Assembly (NCBI RefSeq): GCF_904849725.1
Contig: NC_058520.1
Coordinates: forward strand, 538,646,083 to 538,710,082
Origin: Hordeum vulgare subsp. vulgare
Taxonomy: Eukaryota > Streptophyta > Magnoliopsida > Poales > Poaceae
Reading direction: 5' to 3'
DNA: 64,000 nucleotides
This document shows, one piece after another, positions 54,066 to 64,000 of this stretch (position 1 is its first letter; every line of letters starts with the position of its first letter). The position numbers and the translations under genes were made by a program. The notes beneath the pieces were generated by a model. The model did not search any database and was not told where the DNA came from. It worked only from the letters and a program-made list of their open reading frames with translations.

Positions 54066-56650
54066 ATGACCTCTTATAAAATATGCCATTTCAGAAAGGT
54101 GATAAATTTTGGTCCAAGAAGCCAAAAACCAGCCATGAAGCAAGCTAGGTCGCCTCCCAAGAAGAAATCCAAGGGCAAGGGCAAAGCTGCCGTTACCGAG
54201 CCATCTGAAGCCGATGAATCCCAAGTCGGCGACGTACTTTCGGAGGTAACAAATCCATCCTCTTTTAACTCGCCATCCATTACTAATCATTTTGTGTTTA
54301 CACCTCTGTGTCTCTTGTGTAGAATGAAGACAATGAAAGCCAGGAGGATTCTATAGAGGTAATTTCTGTTTCCTCCGACTCATCTCCTTCTCCACCTAAG
54401 CCGGCCAGGCGAATTTGTGGGAAAGTTCCCTTCTCACACCCAAATGCTTGTTTGGATCCAAATTTCCTTCTGAAGAAAGCACAACACGCCTCAAATCGGA
54501 AAACTCGAAGTCATTCTGGAGACCTGGTGTTCGGGTTACCAACAAGAAATAAGAAAAGGAAAAATGAGGTATCTTTTAATAACACTTCTTCAAGTCCTTT
54601 TGGATCTCATTTGTAACTCGCTCATATCTTCGAAGTATGATTTTTTGCAGAGTTCTCCTCCCACATCTGGCGACTCAGTGATGTCGGCACTTCCACCGAT
54701 GATCCGTGTCCCTGGGTAGGCCTTTGATAATATTTACCTTTAGTCTGATGGTGATAATATCCATTCCTTTAAATGCACCCTCTTCTCCTTTCAGGGCACA
54801 GGCGAAGAAAAGGAAAACTGGCGGGTCAACTCCCATTACAACTTCGGAGCCTATCGAAAAATCGGCGCCGATCCAGGATAACCCGGACCAAGACAAATCT
54901 GAAGATCAAGTGGATCTCCCCAGCTCACCCAAGGAAACCATGGAAGCGCCTAACCCGCTAAGTCCATTGACAACAGCAGAAGACCCGGACGCTGTAGTTA
55001 TCACCGGTACTCGCTTCTCTAAACCGGCCACAACGGTTTTATCGAAGCATGTATCATCATCAGCTCAACCTGTTTTTGAGCATGAACTTTCCAAGGCTAA
55101 GCTCTCCCAATATGAGAATCTCAAATTCAAAGAACTTTGCTCTGGCTTTGCAAGTCGCCTGGAGGCGAGTTATGAGATGGAGAAGAACCTTCTTCGAATG
55201 CTGAAGAACAAACACGAGGTACGTTTTGTTGTACACTGTATTATCCTCATTAACCCCCAAGGGCCGGGTCATCAGTAAAAGATGAGCCGGGTCTTGATAA
55301 TTGAAAAACTTTCGACCTGTAACCCCCAAGGGCCGGGTCATCAGTAAAAAGATGAGCCGGGTCTTGATAATTGAAAAACTTTCGACCTGTAACCCCCAAG
55401 GGCCGGGTCATCAGTAAAAAGATGAGTCGGGTCTTGATAATTGAAAAACTTTCGACCTGTAACCCCCAAGGGCTGGGTCATCAGTAAAAAGATGAGCCGG
55501 GTCTTGATAATTGAAAAAATTTCAACCTGTAACCCCCAAGGGCCGAGTCATCAGTAAAAAGATGAGTCGGGTCTTGATACTGTATAATTTTGTTTAAAAA
55601 ATTATACATTAGCCCCCAAGTGTCAGGGATGTTGCTTGCAATAATTCTGAAACTTGCCCCTTAACTATATATTTCAACAGGAATCACTTATCCAAACTGA
55701 ATCAGCACTTGGCGACTTGAAGAAAAGTTTAACCGCTCAGCAGGATGCCCGGGAAAAATCAGAAGAGAAGTATCAACTGATCTTATCTGAGATGGAGAAG
55801 CTAAAAGCTGACTTAAAAAGGCTCAAGCTGACCAAGATGCCTTAATAAAGCGAGCAGAAAAAGCTGAAGCCAAGTTGGATACCGTGCAACAAGAGCTGTC
55901 CGGCTTAAAACGACATATCTCCAACATGGCGCAAGCTGTCTTCGGTAAAAACCAACTCTTGACCTTTGTAAACAAATAGCTTTGTATAAATCGTTGACTA
56001 TCATTGCCTTTTATACAGGTCCGAGAGCCGCCAACCTTCAGGATGATTGCGTCCTGATGCTGAAGGCGATTTACACATTGATGGACCAGCTGTATACCGG
56101 AAGCGTGCTGACCGTGAAAGCAGTGATGGGCGCCAAGGAACCGATAACATCAATAAAGAAGATGCTTGGCTGCTTATCAACTCTTCCTCCTCAAATTGGC
56201 GAGCTAACTCGGTCAGCCGCCCGGAAAGGAGCACTAACTACACTGAGTCGGTGCTTAGCATATGCTCCAGAAATAAACCCAGAAGAAGTAGCGGCGGGCT
56301 TTCCTCAGCTCAAGGACGACGGGTCAGAATTTGCTGAAGAGGACTACCAGCGTGTTGTTAAAGACTCCCGTTTGGCGGCGACTCAGCTTGCTGCAAGCTT
56401 GGATTTATCAAAATACCAAGCCGCCTATGACAACAAAAATAAGAAGGTTAACCCGCCAACTTTTGTGACGACCTACTTAACTCCGCGTCGACCCAAGAAT
56501 CCTTTTGACTTGGAAACGGATCTCTCATCAGTGCTGAACGATGAAGATGAGTTCGCCGCGTTATCCAAGTGTAACTGGGTACTAGGCGACTTGCAAATTG
56601 AAGTCGGCCAAAGCTCGCAGCAGGCTGATCCAAGGGCATCAGCAGAATGA
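54066..56650 (+). pseudogene. Antisense spliced additional ORF of the Tat-type element (six exons)
   Basis: Exons on the plus strand, opposite to pol: 54066-54245, 54323-54568, 54651-54715, 54795-55218, 55681-55944, 56019-56650. All five introns begin GT and end AG with pyrimidine-rich acceptors (TTTTTTGCAG, TCTCCTTTCAG, TTTCAACAG, TTTTATACAG; the first is a weaker TTGTGTAG), and the phases (0, 0, 2, 0, 1) join the frames. The product has a Lys-rich start (PPKKKSKGKGK), an acidic Ser/Pro region, a coiled coil (LKKSLTAQQDAREKSEEKYQ) and a C-domain of about 210 residues without a motif I can name. One base is missing in an A-run near 55815-55819, which would stop translation at 55843. Tat-lineage elements are known to carry such extra ORFs; their role is unknown. 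An N-terminal part, perhaps the putative gypsy-type transposon domain PF04195, seems absent. Start uncertain: 54066 or the Met near 54135. Confidence 0.72.
55251..55590 (+). repeat. Minisatellite of 70-bp units in intron 4 of the antisense unit
   Basis: TAACCCCCAAGGGCCGGGTC starts at 55251, 55320, 55390, 55460 and 55530, giving five units of 69-70 bp with few differences. Each contains GATGAGCCGGGTCTTGATAA. The array lies wholly between the predicted donor at 55219 and acceptor at 55680. Confidence 0.9.
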
Positions 56651-57754
56651 CACTTCATAGATTTGGCCATGAGAGCCATGTAATAAGTCTCTTTAGGAAT
56701 CAAAACTGCTTCTGTGATATCTCGAAAAATCCTTATGTCGCCCTTAAGGCGTTTTGAAATGCTTGATCCGCCATTTGAGGCATTTATTATGATACTTGAC
56801 CTGCCATTGAGGCATTTTCGTGATGCTTGATCCGCCATGGCTAGAGTGATTTTGATCATCAACCTGTTTTAAGCTTGAAAACATATATCAAACCATCTCA
56901 GTGAGTAATGGGTGATAACAAATAGCAATCGTCCCAAGATATTTTGAGGCGAGTCAGAAAAAGTCTGAAAAACCTTGTGGCAGTGCCAGGGAGGTAAAAA
57001 AATAGCAATTTCGTCGGCTCATCAGGTCGCGACAGGATAGGGCGAGTTAAACAAACTCAAGCGCCACCCAAGGGAGACTTTTGTATCAAAAGCTCTAGTA
57101 TTTAGACCGGCTGATCAGGCACAAGTCAAGCTTCAGTGAAGCGGGTTCAATGAACCAATGGTTTCTCTATTTTCCATGTGAGGCGCTTGCCGGTACCAAT
57201 CATGTTTTAACCAAGGCAAGTTCAGGGTCCATGAGCGGAATAACTCGCCAAGAGTTCATGGGTCCATATGGCGATTCAGCCAACACACAGTCCGGTATAA
57301 CCATTTATAATGCGGTAATTTTTCGCAGGCCAAATGGGTAGTAAGGCTGATCTCAGTGAGAGGAAGCCCCAAGTGACCTATGATTAAGGGAAAGACCGTC
57401 ATAGGATTGTAGAAGCGTATACGCTATTACCACAAAAGGACTTGGGAATACGCTGTCCTCAAGTAAGTCGGTCTAATCCATAGAATCATATAAGGCACCT
57501 ATGTTTGAATCGCGCGCTTGTGGCGACTTCGATCCTCTTTGGCTTATCAATACCCAGTTTTGTAATAAGCGCATTGTGGCGACTTAAGCTCTTTGGTATG
57601 GATAGCGTCCATGTTTGGGCGACTTGTTGATGAAAGAATAAAGATCCATACCTTTCAATAAGATGAATTAGCAGGAAAGCCCCCAAATCGGGAGGCGTTT
57701 AATTTTATTGCTTTATAAGAAATGAAAAACTTACAAAACGTAGAGCTTGATAGC
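56651..57754. other. Spacer between the ends of the antisense unit and pol
   Basis: No coding region. A short repeated motif (CTTGATCCGCCAT...GAGGCATT, three diverged copies between 56735 and 56840) and GTGGCGACTT motifs (57515, 57573) are present. Both transcription units would end here, so their transcripts converge. Confidence 0.5.
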
Positions 57755-59912
57755 TCAAGTGTAATAAGGCCGCAAGTGGGCAATATTCCAGGGGCGAGTC
57801 GACTCAGCCTCCGTGGTTGGCCGATCAAGCCGTAGATCCACCAGATAGTAAGACCCGTTGTGAAGGTTTTTGCTGACGACGAACAGTCCTTCCCATGGTG
57901 GTGATAACTTATGCATGCCAGTGCGATCTTGTATCAGCCGAAGCACTAAGTCGCCTTCCTAAAAGGTTCGGCTCTTGACCCGGCGGCTGTGATAACGCCG
58001 TAAGTCCTGCTGATAAATGGCCGATCGGGCAGCAGCCAAATCACGCGCTTCCTCTAAGGCGTCCAAAGAGTCTTGACGCGCCAGTTCGTTGTCCTGTTCC
58101 ACGTAAGCGGCGACTCTAGGCGAGTCATGCCTTATATCAGTGGGAAGAACAGATTCTGCTCCATAGACCAGAAAGAAAGGGGTAAAACCCGTAGATCGGT
58201 TTGGGGTGGTCCGGATGCTCCATAGCACCGAAGGCAACTCCTCACCCCAACACCCCGGGGTTCGTTCCAAGGGAACCATGAGTCGTGGCTTGATTCCCCG
58301 CAAAACTTCCTGGTTCGCCTGCTCCGCCTGTCCATTAGATTGTGGGTGAGCAACCGCAGAAACATCAAGCCGGATGTGCTCACGACGGCGAAACTCCTGC
58401 ATCGCCCCTTGAGACAGATTAGTGCCATTATCAGTAATGATACTGTGCGGATATCCGAACCGGAAGATCAATTTTTTCAAGAATTTGACCGCCTTCTCCG
58501 CATCGCAAGCTCCAACAGGCTCTGCCTCAACCCACTTGGTGAATTTATCAACCGCCACCAGCAAATGGGTTTTCTTGTTGGATGACATCTTAAAGGGGCC
58601 AACCATATCTAACCCCCAGACCGCGAAAGGCCAAGTGATGGGTATCATCCTTAGTTCTTGAGCCGGCACATGAGCCTGTCGCCCATAACGCTGGCATCCA
58701 TCGCATCGATGAACTATTTCCTCTGCATCTGCATGGGCCGTCAACCAAAAGAAACCATGACGGAACGCCTTTGAAACCAAGGAACGTGACCCGGCGTGAT
58801 GCCCACAATCTCCGGAATGAATGTCATTTAGAATTATGCACCCTTCTTCGGAGGAAACACATCTTTGAAAAACCCCGGAAGTACTTCTCTTATATAGTTC
58901 GCCATTGATGATCACCATGGATTTGCTTCGCCGAATGATTTGGCGAGCCAACATTTCATCCGTAGGTAACTCGCCTCGGGCGAGATAGGCCAGATACGGA
59001 AGAACCCAATCCGGCGTAGCGTGGAGAGCCGCCACGAACTGGGACTCAGGATCTGGTATCGCCAACTCCTCCTCTGAAGGCAAACTTACGGAAGGATTAT
59101 GCAAAGTATCCAGAAAAACATTGGGGGGAACCGGCTTTCGCTGGGAGCTGAGACGTGAAAGGGCATCAGCTGCCTCGTTAAGGCGTCGGTCAATGTGATC
59201 TACCTGATAGCCATGGAAATGGCCCGCCACATTGGACATAACCCTCCTGTAAGCCGCCATCACGGGGTCCCGAGAATCCCAAGTGCCTGAAACTTGCTGA
59301 GCCACCAGATCAGAGTCACCAAAACATGTGACCCGCGTAAGGTTCATCTCCTTGGCGAGTCGCAAGCCATGAAGTAAAGCTTCGTATTCCGCGGCATTGT
59401 TGGTACATGGAAACATGAGTCGGAGGACGTAACAGAATTTGTCTCCTTGAGGAGATACCAGCACCATGCCAGCCCCCGAGCCTTCCAACTGTCTGGATCC
59501 GTCAAAATAAATAGTCCAGTATGTAAGATCAGGCCTGTCTTCCGGGACCTGTAAGTCGGTCCAATCATTGACGAAATCCACCAAGGCCTGAGATTTGATA
59601 GCCGTGCGAGGGGTGTACCGCACGTGGTGCGGCCCAAGTTCAATCGCCCACTTGGCAATCCGCCCCGTCGCCTCCCGATTCTGGATGATGTCCCCGAGGG
59701 GAGCGGAACTAACCACCGTGATGGGATGTTCTTGAAAATAATGTTTAAGCTTCCGGCTTGCCATAAACACCCCATACACTAATTTCTGCCAGTGTGGGTA
59801 TCGCTGCTTGGAAAGAGTTAGTACTTCGCTGATAAAATACACCGGGCGCTGCACAGGGTATTCCTTTCCTTCCTCCTTCCTTTCAACGACCACCGCCACA
59901 CTCACCGTTTGG
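57755..59912 (-). pseudogene. RNase H and integrase of the Tat-type element
   Basis: One frame runs from 59905 down to 57755 and is broken only by TAG at 57961-57959. From codon 59905 = residue 1: RNase H with D135 (FDGSRQ), E173 (NNAAEYEALLHG), D197 (GDSDL); the integrase zinc module (CGHHAG near 367-372; CDGC at 401-404); catalytic D433 (GLDMVG), D492 (ITDNGT) and E528 (NGQAEQAN), a correct D,D-35-E spacing; and the C-terminal PPWEGLFVVSKNL region after the stop. The frame joins RT by a 1-nt deletion at about 59912. Catalytic residues are intact, so inactivation rests on the stop and the shift. Confidence 0.88.
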
Positions 59913-61212
59913 AGTTTGCGGCAATATATAAAAGCATGGGCTCTTTCTCAGTCGGGGCGGCCAAGACCGGCGGGTTGACCAGTTGCCGTTTTAAGGCTTC
60001 GAAAGCTTCATCGGCTTCATCTGTCCAAACAAAATGGTCAGATTTCTTTAGCAATTGATAAAGGGGAATAGCCTTTTCTCCCAGGCGGCTTATGAAGCGG
60101 CTTAAGGCCACAATGCGACCCGCCATCCGTTGGACTTGATTAACATTCGTTGGCTTCCCAAGGGAGGTAACCGCTTCGATCTTGTCCCGGTTAGCTTCGA
60201 TGCCGCGCTCAGACACCAGGAAGCCCGACAACTTCCCTGCAGGAACACCAAAGACAGACTTGGTGGGATTCAGCTTCATATGATATACCCGCAGATTATC
60301 AAAAGTTTCCTTGAGATCTTCCAATAGCGTCTCCCTCCGGTGGGTTTTAACCACAATGTCATTGACATAGGCATGGACGTTGCGTCCGATTTGGCCACGG
60401 AGGCAATTTTGGATGCAGCGCTAATAAGTCGCCCGTGCACTCTTGAGTCCGAATGGCATGGACACATACCAAAAAGCCCCAAAGGGGGTTATAAAAGCTG
60501 TTTTCTCTTGATCCTCCACGACCATCTTGATTTGATGATATCCAGAATAAGCGTCCAAGAAGCACAAACGTTCGCATCCCGCCACTGAATCAATAATTTG
60601 GTCGATGCGGGGAAGAGCGAAAGGATCCTTTGAACAAGCTCTGTTGAGGTCCGTGTAATCAATGCACATACGGAAGGTACCATTCTTCTTGAGCACCAAG
60701 ACCGTGTTAGCCAACCATTTGGGGTGGAAAACCTCTACGATGAATCCGACGGCCAAGAGACGGGCAACCTCCTCCCCGATTGCCTTGCGTCGTTCCTCAT
60801 TGAACCTACGAAGATATTGCTGTATAGGTTTTGCCTTTGGGTCAACATTAAGATGGTGCTCAGCGAATTCTCTCGGCACACCAGGCATGTCAGAAGGTTT
60901 CCATGCAAAGATGTCCCGATTCTCACGGATGAATTCGATGAGCGCGCTTTCCTATTTGGGATCCAGACCCGTCCCAATAGTGAACTACTTGGTTGAGTCG
61001 CCCGGGACGAAATCCACCGTTTTAGTGTCATCTGTTGGCTTGAACTTGAGGGGCGGCTCAGCATCTGTCGTTGGCTTTTTTAGGGGTGACATATCAGCCG
61101 GATCAACATTGGCCTGGTGGTATTTGAGTTCCTCCGCAGCACAAGCGACTTCTGCGTAAGCCGCATCCCCCTCTTCACATTCTCTTGCAATCCTTCTATC
61201 ACCATCAACCGT
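59913..61212 (-). pseudogene. Reverse transcriptase and upstream linker of the Tat-type element
   Basis: The frame runs from the insertion point 61212 to 59913. It starts with an acidic linker, then the motif IFAWKPSDMPGVPREFAEH, the RT fingers (RMCIDYTDLNRA), first catalytic Asp (CFLDAYSGYHQI) and palm (MPFGLKSARATY). The catalytic box reads YVND (codon 60363-60361 AAT) where gypsy RT has two Asp. The thumb (LGKPTNVNQVQRMAGRI) follows. In-frame TAG codons are at 60987-60985, 60954-60952 and 60423-60421, each where Gln is expected. RT activity would be lost through the Asn even without the stops. Confidence 0.87.
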
Positions 61213-64000
61213 TGTGACGCCCTCGGCTTAATCGTACGCTAATCATACACGCAAATGCGTACGATCAAACCCAAGGACTCACGGGAAGATATCACAACAC
61301 AACTCTAGACACAAATAAAATAACATCAGCTTCATATTACAAGCCAGGGGCCTCGAGGGCTAGAATACGAAAGCTCGATAAGCACACGAGTCAGCGGAAG
61401 CAACAAATATCTGAGTACAGACATAAAACATGGGGGTGCCTTAGAGAAGGCTAGCACAAAAGATACAACGATCGAACGAGGCGAGGCCTCCTGCCTGGGA
61501 ACCTCCTAACTACTCCTGATCATCAGCGGCCTCCACGTAGTAGTAGGCACCGTCGGGGTAGCAGTCGTCGGTGGCGGGGACCTCCATCTCCTGGGCTTCA
61601 TCATCTGGTCGCAGCAAACGGATCAAGGGGACAAGGGGGGAGCAAAGCAGCGGTGAGTACTCATCCAAAGTACTCGCAAGTCTTACATCAGAACTATTCT
61701 AATTATGCATCAGTATCAAAGAAGGGGGTTATATGTGGACTGACTGCAGCAATGCGAGAATAGAGAGAGAAGGCCTAGTCCTATCGAAGACTAGCATCTT
61801 CAGGGTCTTGCAGCAATAGACGAGAGCAGAACAGGGGTAACACATTAATAGTCATATTGTTGCAGCAATATTAAAGTGAGGTCACGCCTAAAGATCCTCC
61901 CTCGACTCCCTGCGAGGAAGCAATCCCGAGGCAAACTAATTCCAGTTAAGTAACAATTGTAGTTGTATAAGATCGGGGCACAACTCCAAGTCGTCCTGTA
62001 ACCGTGGACACGGCTATCCGAATAGTTAATTTTCATCCCTGCAGGGGTGCACCACATGTCCCGTCACGCTCGATAACACTCTGGCCGGACATACTTTTCT
62101 GGGTCCTGCCCGGCCTCGGAATATCGACACGTCGCAGCCCCACCTAAGACTAATCAGAGAGGCCAGCCCGCCGGTCTAAATCCTAAGCACAAAGGGTTCA
62201 TGGGCCCAGTTCCCCTTCACGCTCCTGCACGTGGCGTGGGCGGCCGACGTCAGTCCTAGCATCCCTTAATCACAAGCGCGATGCATCTCGGGACCACTCG
62301 GGCGCGCGCCGCTACACTGCTGGCATCTGAAAAGCTTCGGCTGATACCGCGACGCCGAGTACCCATAATTCTTCCCGCGTAGCCGGTTAGTGCGAAAAGG
62401 TCTCCGACCAACCCAGATCAAATACCCAAATCCATTAGCATGTTAATTAGGTCAGCAACACAGTCTCGCGGGAAACCACCCGTCTTACAACTAATCACCC
62501 ATGATCCCAGTAACATGGTCGAGTAACTGTGTGGTTGTAACATCGGGGGGAATCCGAGGTATCACCCTCGTTGGATTCCGAACGACGTACCCGGCAAGGT
62601 GGGCTTAGAGGAATCACCCTCGGGGGTCCCACACTCGCGGGGTGACACGACAGAGACGTCATCGGGAATGGTGAAAGAGGAATCACCCTCGAGAACCACG
62701 ACCGACTAGCTATACTACAGAGATATCATCAGGAGTACTTAGCGAGGTGTCACCCTCGGTACCCGATAGTATCCCTGTAGCGTCGTACAACGAAGGGGGC
62801 TGAACGTGCTGTGTCGGGTCTGGCTCGTCGATCAGAGATCGAGATTTGAAAACAAGCGGGGCAACTGATCTACGGGGTCAGAGGGGATGACTGCTCCACC
62901 TATACTAAGCAGATTAAAGGTACAGGACTGAAAGTAGCAGTTCATCAAAAACAGGCTATGCATCAGATATAGGAGCTAACTACAACAGTAGCAAAATACT
63001 AATGCAAGCAGTAGGAAGAAAGACATAGGCGATATAGGAATGATCAAGGGGAGTTTGCTTGCCTTGCTGCTCTGCGGCAATGGACTGATCAGCAGGGTCG
63101 TAGATGTACCCGGCAGCAGCGTCAGTCTCGGGGTCTACCGGTAAGAAGAGGGGGAAGAAACAATAAATAATAGCACCGATGCAACACAAAGCATGACATG
63201 AAAATATGCAGGCTAGACATGAGCTAACGCAGCAACATCCGTCATAGACGGGTCGGAAGAATATCTGACGATATTTTCCGGGGTCTCGGGCTACTACCGG
63301 TTACACTGGAAACGATGGAAAAGTTCCATGTTTGCTATGCTAGGGACGCGTGACAGACGAACGGGCCGTGTATCCGGGTTCGTCTCGCTTTGCTGATCAA
63401 CTTTCATGTTGAAATTAATTCGATCTGACTTACGGATTATTTAATATTAATTTTCAAAGTTTTATTAATTATTTAGGAATTAAAAACAGATTTAAAAGAT
63501 TTAGTAAAATCCTATTATGACATCATCGCGATGTCAGGCTGACATCACAGTTGACCGGTCAACTGACCAGCGGGTCCCGAACGTCATAGGCACAAGTTTT
63601 AGTTAAGATTAATTATTTATTAATCAGATTAATTCAACGAGGGACCCACGTGTCATACTCTAATTATGTTAATTAATTATTTTAACTAATATATCTATTT
63701 ATTTATTCATTTAAGAAAAACATTATTTTTAATTATCGCGTGGGGCCTCCCTGTCATTGACAGCGGTGCATTGGCCCCACCGGTAAGTGGCCTAAAGCTA
63801 ATTTCTCATCTATTTTTATTAGATACCTAACCGCTCAAATTCCGTATTTCTCTAAATACCCAAATACACAAATACATACATCACATCTCATACATACATT
63901 CATACATACGCATCTAATACACAATTTATTCTTTTTCATTTTTCTTTTCTCTCAACACTCATCTCTCATCTCTCTGCTAACAGAGACAGAGAAGTTCCTT
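61213..64000. repeat. Start of a long gypsy-type LTR inserted in the Tat-type pol
   Basis: Begins TGTGACGCCCTCGGC exactly where pol is cut; the 5 bp before it (accgt, 61208-61212) would be the target-site copy. At least 2.79 kb long, running off the window. The layout resembles the solo LTR at 10904 (ACACGGCTA...CCCTGCAGGGGTGCACCACATGTCCC; GGGACCCACGTGTCA), so it probably belongs to the same group of long-LTR families. It is GC-rich to about 63350, then AT-rich. No coding region is seen, and orientation is unresolved. Confidence 0.65.
62556..62758. repeat. Four copies of a GAGG-ATCACCCTCG motif
   Basis: GAGGTATCACCCTCG 62556-62570, GAGGAATCACCCTCG 62608-62622 and 62677-62691, GAGGTGTCACCCTCG 62744-62758. 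Each can form a small GAGG/CCTC stem. Spacing is 52, 69 and 67 bp. They lie in the LTR. Confidence 0.75.

Larger units (their letters stand above)
53181..61212 (-). mobile_element. Tat-type Ty3/gypsy retrotransposon (minus strand), right end cut by another insertion
   Basis: Read on the minus strand: pol (61212 to 57755), an untranslated spacer, a gene-like unit in opposite orientation (54066-56650), a polypurine tract and a 3' LTR (53689 to 53181). The RT, RNase H and integrase motifs are gypsy-type, and an extra ORF between pol and the 3' LTR is a feature of the Tat/Ogre lineage. Gag and 5' LTR are off the window because the LTR at 61213 is inserted in pol. The target-site copy at the left end would be 53176-53180 (gccac). 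Confidence 0.8.

Noticed and set aside
55251..55590. CRISPR-like array
   Set aside because: Units are contiguous 70-bp tandem copies without variable spacers, in a plant nuclear retroelement intron.
57150..57341. 63-codon plus-strand frame between the antisense unit and pol
   Set aside because: Short, no motif, lies in the untranslated spacer.

Overview
The window is a nuclear plant segment, almost certainly from a Triticeae grass (wheat, Aegilops, rye or barley group). The evidence is its repeat content: a BARE/WIS/Angela-type copia LTR, Athila-type gypsy LTRs beginning TGATACGTC, a Maximus-like (Sirevirus) copia element with an env-like region, a Tat-type gypsy element, Helitrons, Tourist- and Stowaway-like MITEs, and one intact-looking host gene. 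Family names come from remembered terminal sequences and protein motifs, not from a search.

Layout. 1-24019 is a nest of LTR retrotransposons. A BARE/Angela-type element (minus strand, only its 5' LTR and primer site visible) sits in an Athila-type element (plus strand, decayed pol, 3' LTR 8114-9625). That element sits in the 5' LTR of a Maximus-like copia element (9626-24019). The gag of the copia element is also split by a long gypsy-type solo LTR (10904-16554), which itself holds an Athila-type solo LTR. 25312-33247 is a non-autonomous Helitron carrying a second Helitron of the same family (27418-32889), which in turn carries a LINE-like insertion. 33248-38444 is an AT-rich patchwork of degenerate GAACATTTT repeats alternating with tRNA-like modules.

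38.4-51.2 kb is the lowest-repeat part. It carries MITEs, three short non-LTR insertions with recognisable target-site duplications, a foldback sequence, and a single-exon ATL-type RING-H2 E3 ligase gene on the minus strand (44857-45498) with a TATA box.

51.2-61.2 kb holds two Tat-type gypsy elements. One is a plus-strand integrase remnant followed by a regular 351-bp dimeric tandem array. Next to it is a minus-strand element (53181-61212) with 3' LTR, polypurine tract and a decayed pol. Between pol and its 3' LTR this element carries a six-exon gene-like unit read in the opposite direction, with a minisatellite in intron 4. 61213-64000 is the start of another long gypsy-type LTR inserted into its pol.

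The most interesting item is this spliced antisense unit. Five predicted introns all have GT/AG ends and join in compatible phase, and only one 1-nt frameshift disturbs the frame. Other notable items are the nested same-family Helitrons, the iterated tRNA-like modules, and the pol stop codons that look like methylcytosine deamination at CHG sites.
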